Shown: positions 33,438-37,152 of the stretch, in pieces | How the letters are laid out: each line of letters starts with the position of its first letter | How positions within the stretch are numbered: position 1 is the first letter of the stretch | From: an uncultured Caryophanales bacterium | GTDB lineage: Bacteria > Bacillota_I > Bacilli_A > RFN20 > CAG-826 | Direction of reading: 5' to 3' | DNA length: 37,152 bases | Assembly (NCBI GenBank): GCA_946625055.1 | Contig: CAMOSS010000003.1 | Span: 1 to 37,152, forward strand | Notes under the pieces: model-generated | What the model was told of the DNA's origin: nothing | The model's input: only the letters and a program-made list of their open reading frames with translations | Databases searched by the model: none | Made by a program: the position numbers and the translations under genes

Positions 33438-34331
33438 CTATTTTTCGTAGACAGCGTCCTCAGTTAATTCTGGGATTTTCATATCTGTCTCATAAGTGTA
33501 AGTATCAACAAGATGTCCATTTGAATTATGTTTTCCAAACATGTAGACATCATAAGACTCATCGGCAGTTGAAGTTTTAATGTTTAATTCTTTATCCAAG
33601 ACATAAGTTAATTGGATGTGATGGAATATTGGTGGCTTTGGTAGATTTGATGTCATAGTCATTTGTTTTACATATCTCACCACTGAGGTTGTAACATCAA
33701 GTTCCACGCTGACTTCATAATCACCATTCACTTCTTTAGCTGTGCCATCGGTCACTGTCTTAGAAGAGATGATATAGATTGAACCTCTGTCGAGTGTTTT
33801 ACCCCATGTGTTTTCATAATCTTCTAAGCCATAATCCTTTTTGGAATCCTCTTTCCATTTCGCACTTTCGACTCCACTTAATGAACCGGAATATGTATTC
33901 ACCGTGTCATCATTTTGATAGAATCGCCAGGCGACTTTCACAAGTGAGGATTGAGATAAACTTTCTGAGAAATAATTATTTCCATCCTTAACAAAATTCG
34001 CTCTGATATCTTGCTTAATACCAGCCGCAAGAACTTCCCCTACTGTCACTTTGTGAATATTTTGATGTTCACCAAGTTTGTTAAGTGAGATGTTGATGAG
34101 TTCATGTGGTTGGAACGTTTTGAGATAGGAAGATGGAGAGGCTTTTTGATATCTTTTCATCAAAGCCTTTTGATCATCTTCAATCCCGTCTTGGTCCACT
34201 GCTGCGTAATCAACCTTTGGAACAAAGACCTCTTGTCCAAGGATGATGCCTCCAGCGATTCCAATTCCGACGAGCAGAACTCCGAAGATGGAAGTTAAAA
34301 TGTAAAATTTCTTAGTTAGCTTTTCTTTCAT
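33438..34331 (-). CDS. Membrane-anchored extracytoplasmic protein, partner of the repeat protein, 297 aa
   Basis: Not recognised. A positively charged start ('MKEKLTKKFY') and one hydrophobic segment (about 11-33, 'ILTSIFGVLLVGIGIAGGIILG') form a signal anchor, leaving about 260 residues outside the cell. The outer part has no cysteines and is beta-rich at its C terminus ('FHHIQLTYVLDKELNIKTST'), a strand-turn-strand pattern somewhat like the repeat unit of the next gene. Its TAG stop is part of the ribosome site (TAGGAGG) of the 975-aa gene, so the two are tightly coupled and probably act together. Its own ribosome site is weak. The upstream region is rich in inverted repeats. Confidence 0.8.
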   Translation of the reverse strand: MKEKLTKKFYILTSIFGVLLVGIGIAGGIILGQEVFVPKVDYAAVDQDGIEDDQKALMKRYQKASPSSYLKTFQPHELINISLNKLGEHQNIHKVTVGEVLAAGIKQDIRANFVKDGNNYFSESLSQSSLVKVAWRFYQNDDTVNTYSGSLSGVESAKWKEDSKKDYGLEDYENTWGKTLDRGSIYIISSKTVTDGTAKEVNGDYEVSVELDVTTSVVRYVKQMTMTSNLPKPPIFHHIQLTYVLDKELNIKTSTADESYDVYMFGKHNSNGHLVDTYTYETDMKIPELTEDAVYEK

Positions 34332-34423
34332 AACCGCTGACTATTTTAATTAAAATAAAGAAAAATCAACCCTATTTTTGAGTTTTTTCAAAATAGAGAA
34401 AGCGGTAAAACTCTCTTTAAAAT

Positions 34424-34442
34424 AGAATAACTATGTTATTCT
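34424..34442. repeat. 19-bp perfect inverted repeat
   Basis: AGAATAACTATGTTATTCT consists of 8-bp arms around TAT. It lies 92 bp upstream of the anchored-protein start and about 150 bp upstream of the dehydrogenase start. It has no T-run and no gene ends nearby, so an operator is more likely than a terminator. Confidence 0.55.
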
Positions 34443-34551
34443 CTTATAAAATGACAAAAAATCTAAATAAAAATGTATTCTAAAAAATTTTAAAAAATCT
34501 CAAAATTCAGGTCTAAAAAACATAAAAAAATCAATGATACACCACTGAGTT

Positions 34552-34568
34552 AGGTATATAATATACCT
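34552..34568 (+). promoter_or_regulatory. Palindromic operator-like site over the -10 of the FAD dehydrogenase operon
   Basis: AGGTATATAATATACCT is a perfect 8-1-8 palindrome. TATAAT at 34557-34562 has the right distance (about 28 nt) to the downstream start, with AGGGG 8 nt before the ATG. The -35 is weak, which suits a regulated promoter. Confidence 0.6.
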
Positions 34569-34589
34569 CGTTGTTAGGGGAATATTAAT

Positions 34590-36011
34590 ATGAAATATGA
34601 TGTCATTATCGTGGGAGCCGGCCCAAGTGGTTATATGTGTGCCTACGAACTTTCTAATTTGAGAAAAGACCTCAAAATTCTCCTCTTAGATAGAGGCAGA
34701 AACATCTATGAAAGAAGATGCCCAGTCCTTGAACATAAACTCGATAAATGTCCAGTTAATCAAAAAGGATTTAGAGAATGTTATCCAGCTTGCTCCATCA
34801 CTTCTGGTTTTGGAGGTGCAGGTGCATACTCTGATGGTAAATTTAATATCACCACTGAATTCGGCGGATGGTTAACAGATTACATGTCTCCAGAAGAATT
34901 AATGGGGTTAATTAATTATGTTGATGATATTAATCTTTCCTTTGGAGCGACTAAAGTTTTAACAAACCCAGATACTCCAAAAGTTAAAGAGATTGAAAAA
35001 CGCGCGATGTCTGTCGGTGTCAAACTTTTAAGAAGTAAAGTGAGACATCTAGGAACAGAAGAAAACTTAAAAATCTTAACAAAGATTTATGAACATATCA
35101 AAGCCCAAAACGTCGAGATGAGATTCTCCACAAAAGTCACTGATCTCGTCATTAAAGATAATGAAATTAAAGGTGTTATCGTTGATGGAAAAGAAACCAT
35201 CGAAGCCGACTATGTCGTTTTAGGCGTTGGTAGAGAAGGTTCTAAATGGTTATCCGAATTATTTGATAAATACGGTGTTGCCATGTCGCAAACACAAGTT
35301 GACATAGGTGTCCGTGTCGAATGTCCAAATATGGTCATGGAAGAAATCAACGAAAGCCTTTACGAAGGTAAGTTCTTATATAAGACATCTGTTGGTTCCA
35401 CAGTCAGAACTTTCTGTTCAAATCCAGGTGGACATGTCGTAGTCGAAAACTATGAAGGAGTTATGAATGTTAATGGTCACTCCTATAACGATTCAAAACT
35501 TTCTTCTCCAAATACAAACTTTGCTTTGCTCGTCTCCCACCACTTCGATGAACCATTCAAGAAACCAAATGAATACGCGATTAAAGTTTCTTCTTTAGCC
35601 AACCAGCTTTCATGTGGTTCGGTCATCGTTCAAAGATATGGCGATATCAAACTTGGAAGAAGATCCACAGTAAAGAGAATCAAAGAAGGTTTCGTTGTTC
35701 CAACACTTAAAGAAGCTGTCCCTGGTGATTTAGCTCTTGCCCTTCCATATAAAACAATGAGATCCATCATTGAAATGATTGAAGTCTTAGATAAAATCAC
35801 TCCAGGTATCGCGACAGAACACACACTTCTTTACGGTATTGAAGCCAAATATTATAGCGCTCATCCAATCATGTCTAATGAATTAGAAGTTGAAGGCATT
35901 AATCATTTATATGTCGCTGGTGATGGCGCTGGTTTAACAAGAGGTTTAGCCCAAGCTGGTGCTTGTGGTGTCTATATTGCAAGAAATATTTTGAAGAAAA
36001 GAGGTAATTAA
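34590..36011 (+). CDS. NAD(P)/FAD-dependent dehydrogenase, uncharacterised (COG2509-like), 473 aa
   Basis: Flavoprotein with the dinucleotide-binding motif 'DVIIVGAGPSGYMCAYEL' at the N terminus, a second FAD contact 'GHGGAGAYSDGKFN'-like segment (here 'GFGGAGAYSDGKFN'), 'YVVLGVGREGSKWL' and the C-terminal FAD loop 'LYVAGDGAGLTRGLAQAG'. Several cysteines near residues 44-69 ('RRCPVLEHKLDKCPV', 'FRECYPACS') could bind metal or act in redox. This layout matches the uncharacterised FAD-dependent dehydrogenase group common in Firmicutes. The substrate is unknown. The CofE-like gene starts 3 nt downstream, so the two are one operon. Confidence 0.9.
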   Translation: MKYDVIIVGAGPSGYMCAYELSNLRKDLKILLLDRGRNIYERRCPVLEHKLDKCPVNQKGFRECYPACSITSGFGGAGAYSDGKFNITTEFGGWLTDYMSPEELMGLINYVDDINLSFGATKVLTNPDTPKVKEIEKRAMSVGVKLLRSKVRHLGTEENLKILTKIYEHIKAQNVEMRFSTKVTDLVIKDNEIKGVIVDGKETIEADYVVLGVGREGSKWLSELFDKYGVAMSQTQVDIGVRVECPNMVMEEINESLYEGKFLYKTSVGSTVRTFCSNPGGHVVVENYEGVMNVNGHSYNDSKLSSPNTNFALLVSHHFDEPFKKPNEYAIKVSSLANQLSCGSVIVQRYGDIKLGRRSTVKRIKEGFVVPTLKEAVPGDLALALPYKTMRSIIEMIEVLDKITPGIATEHTLLYGIEAKYYSAHPIMSNELEVEGINHLYVAGDGAGLTRGLAQAGACGVYIARNILKKRGN

Positions 36012-36014
36012 ACT

Positions 36015-37152
36015 ATGTCAAAATATGTCGGTACAATCTCAAGAGGAATTAAACTCCCTATCTTAAAAGAAGGCGATGATTTAAAACAAATCGTTGTCGA
36101 CAGTGTCCTTGCTGCTAGCAAGGGTGATGGATTCGAACTCCATGATAGAGATGTCGTTGCTATCACTGAATCAGTGGTCGCAAGAAGCCAAGGCAACTAT
36201 GCTTCAATCGATGCCATTGCTAAAGATGTTAGAGCAAAATTTAATGGAGGCACCATCGGTGTTATCTTCCCAATCCTTTCAAGAAATAGATTCGCTATCC
36301 TCTTAAAAGGTATTGCTAGAGGTGCAGATAAAATCGTCTTAATGCTCTCCTATCCATCAGACGAAGTTGGTAACGCTTTATTAACATATGATGAATTAGA
36401 TGCCAAAGGTGTCAACCCATATAGTGATGTTCTTTCTTTAGAAAAATATAGAGAATTATTCGGACATCATCTACATGAATTCACCGGTGTTGACTACATT
36501 GATTACTACCGTGACTTAATTAAGGGTGAAGGTAGTGAAGTTGAAATCATCTTTGCTAACCAAGCCAAAACAATTCTTAACTATACAGACAAAGTCTTAA
36601 CATGTGATATTCACACAAGAGCAAGATCAAAACGCATCTTAAAAGAAAATGGTGCCAAGATTGTTCTCGGTCTTGATGAAATCCTCACTTCTTCTGTTGA
36701 TGGAAGTGGTTACAATGAAAAATATGGTTTATTAGGCTCTAATAAATCCACAGAAGATAAAGTTAAGCTCTTCCCAAGAGACGCTCAAGGATTAGTAGAA
36801 GGGGTCCAAGACGAACTCTTAAAGAGAACCGGCAAACATATCGAAGTTATGGTTTACGGTGATGGGGCCTTTAAAGACCCACAAGGAAAGATTTGGGAAC
36901 TCGCCGATCCAGTCGTCAGCCCATTCTTTACCGAAGGTTTAAGAGGCACTCCAAACGAATTAAAGCTCAAATTCCTCGCTGATAACGACTTCAAAGATCT
37001 TAAAGGTGAAGAATTAAGAAACGCTATCAAAGAAAAAATCAAAGCCAAACAAGGTAGTTTAGTCGGTAATATGGCCTCCCAAGGCACAACCCCAAGACAA
37101 TTAACAGATTTAATCGGTTCACTTTGTGATTTAACAAGTGGCTCAGGAGATA
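36015..37152 (+). CDS. CofE-like protein (coenzyme F420-0:L-glutamate ligase family), 3' end outside window
   Basis: This frame is open to the window end (379 codons) and is missing from the ORF track because no stop is reached. It starts 'MSKYVGTISRGIKLPILKEGDD'. Family-like features are 'DVVAITESVVARSQGN' after a short N-terminal strand, 'IGVIFPILSRNRFAILLKGIARG', 'GVNPYSDV', 'TCDIHTRARSKRIL' and 'EVMVYGDGAFKDPQGKIWELADP'. It resembles CofE, which adds glutamate to F420-0 using GTP, although it is longer than archaeal CofE (about 250 aa). Many Bacillota carry such homologues without making F420, so the true acceptor is unknown. AGAGG lies 10 nt before the ATG. Confidence 0.85.
   Translation, partial: MSKYVGTISRGIKLPILKEGDDLKQIVVDSVLAASKGDGFELHDRDVVAITESVVARSQGNYASIDAIAKDVRAKFNGGTIGVIFPILSRNRFAILLKGIARGADKIVLMLSYPSDEVGNALLTYDELDAKGVNPYSDVLSLEKYRELFGHHLHEFTGVDYIDYYRDLIKGEGSEVEIIFANQAKTILNYTDKVLTCDIHTRARSKRILKENGAKIVLGLDEILTSSVDGSGYNEKYGLLGSNKSTEDKVKLFPRDAQGLVEGVQDELLKRTGKHIEVMVYGDGAFKDPQGKIWELADPVVSPFFTEGLRGTPNELKLKFLADNDFKDLKGEELRNAIKEKIKAKQGSLVGNMASQGTTPRQLTDLIGSLCDLTSGSGD

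Larger units (their letters stand above)
34332..34589. other. Divergent intergenic region with several inverted repeats
   Basis: This 258-bp A+T-rich stretch separates the minus-strand exported-protein operon from the plus-strand dehydrogenase operon and is the longest gene-free stretch. It contains ACCGCT (34333-34338) with its complement AGCGGT (34401-34406), the palindrome ATTTTAATTAAAAT, a 19-bp dyad at 34424-34442 and a 17-bp palindrome at 34552-34568. No ORF, RNA gene or riboswitch fold could be recognised. Confidence 0.7.

Noticed and set aside
36015-37152. The CofE-like gene as proof of coenzyme F420 synthesis.
   Set aside because: One family member is not enough; homologues occur in Bacillota that are not known to make F420, and no other cof gene is in view.
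1-37152. Mobile elements, prophage, CRISPR or toxin-antitoxin pairs.
   Set aside because: No transposase, integrase, terminal repeats, regularly spaced repeats or small paired genes were found on either strand.

Overview
The window is about 37 kb of low-GC, gene-dense bacterial chromosome. The best fit is an uncultured or little-studied Bacillota lineage near the Bacilli / Erysipelotrichia / Mollicutes boundary. The evidence is A+T-rich intergenic DNA, strong AGGAGG-type ribosome sites, TTGACA/TATAAT promoters, a CIRCE element, and an N-domain-less ClpB like that of Mollicutes. UGA is used as a stop (the adenosine deaminase ends in an ATGA overlap), so this is the standard bacterial code, not the Mycoplasma code. 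I see no phage, insertion sequence, CRISPR array or integrase. The longest gap without a gene is 34332-34589 (258 bp); it is annotated because it is rich in dyads.

Layout. 15-2018 (minus): YqeY, an uncharacterised methyltransferase-fold protein and a Nudix hydrolase, divergent from a plus-strand free-methionine-sulfoxide reductase (2056-2496). 2516-5520 (minus): a large EAL protein with a degenerate GGDEF domain, and a small membrane protein. 5627-5703: tRNA-His with its own promoter and terminator. 5757-11559 (minus): Nudix, M18 aminopeptidase, esterase, DegV and an EF-G-like GTPase. 11691-15534 (minus): a BIG2 lipoprotein, then a Fur-family regulator translationally coupled to a heavy-metal exporter of ArsP_2/DUF2899 type, with a consensus promoter and a Fur-box-like operator. 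15629-17473 (minus): a membrane-anchored type-B carboxylesterase, divergent from a plus-strand adenosine deaminase / purine permease pair (17536-20027).

20061-24509 (minus): clpB under a perfect CIRCE, and a phosphoribosyl operon upp-prs-hpt. With the deaminase and permease this gives a nucleobase salvage neighbourhood: import and deamination, PRPP supply, then hypoxanthine and uracil salvage. 24566-26944 (minus): an NrdG-type radical SAM activase, a zinc-ribbon membrane protein and class II fructose-bisphosphate aldolase. 27035-30409 (minus): a family 3 glycoside hydrolase and a polyprenyl-phosphate-type glycosyltransferase. 30498-34331 (minus): a two-gene envelope operon with a membrane-anchored protein and a 975-residue exported protein that I read as four divergent copies of one beta-rich domain. 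34590-37152 (plus): an FAD-dependent dehydrogenase followed by a CofE-like (F420-0:glutamate ligase family) gene cut by the window edge and absent from the ORF track.

The best candidates for something undescribed are the four-repeat exported protein with its membrane partner, the CofE-like / FAD-dehydrogenase pair without visible F420 context, and the EF-G paralogue with altered G motifs. Several ORF-track starts were moved downstream because promoters, a CIRCE or good ribosome sites place the true start there. All function calls rest on motif recognition by eye; no database search was run.
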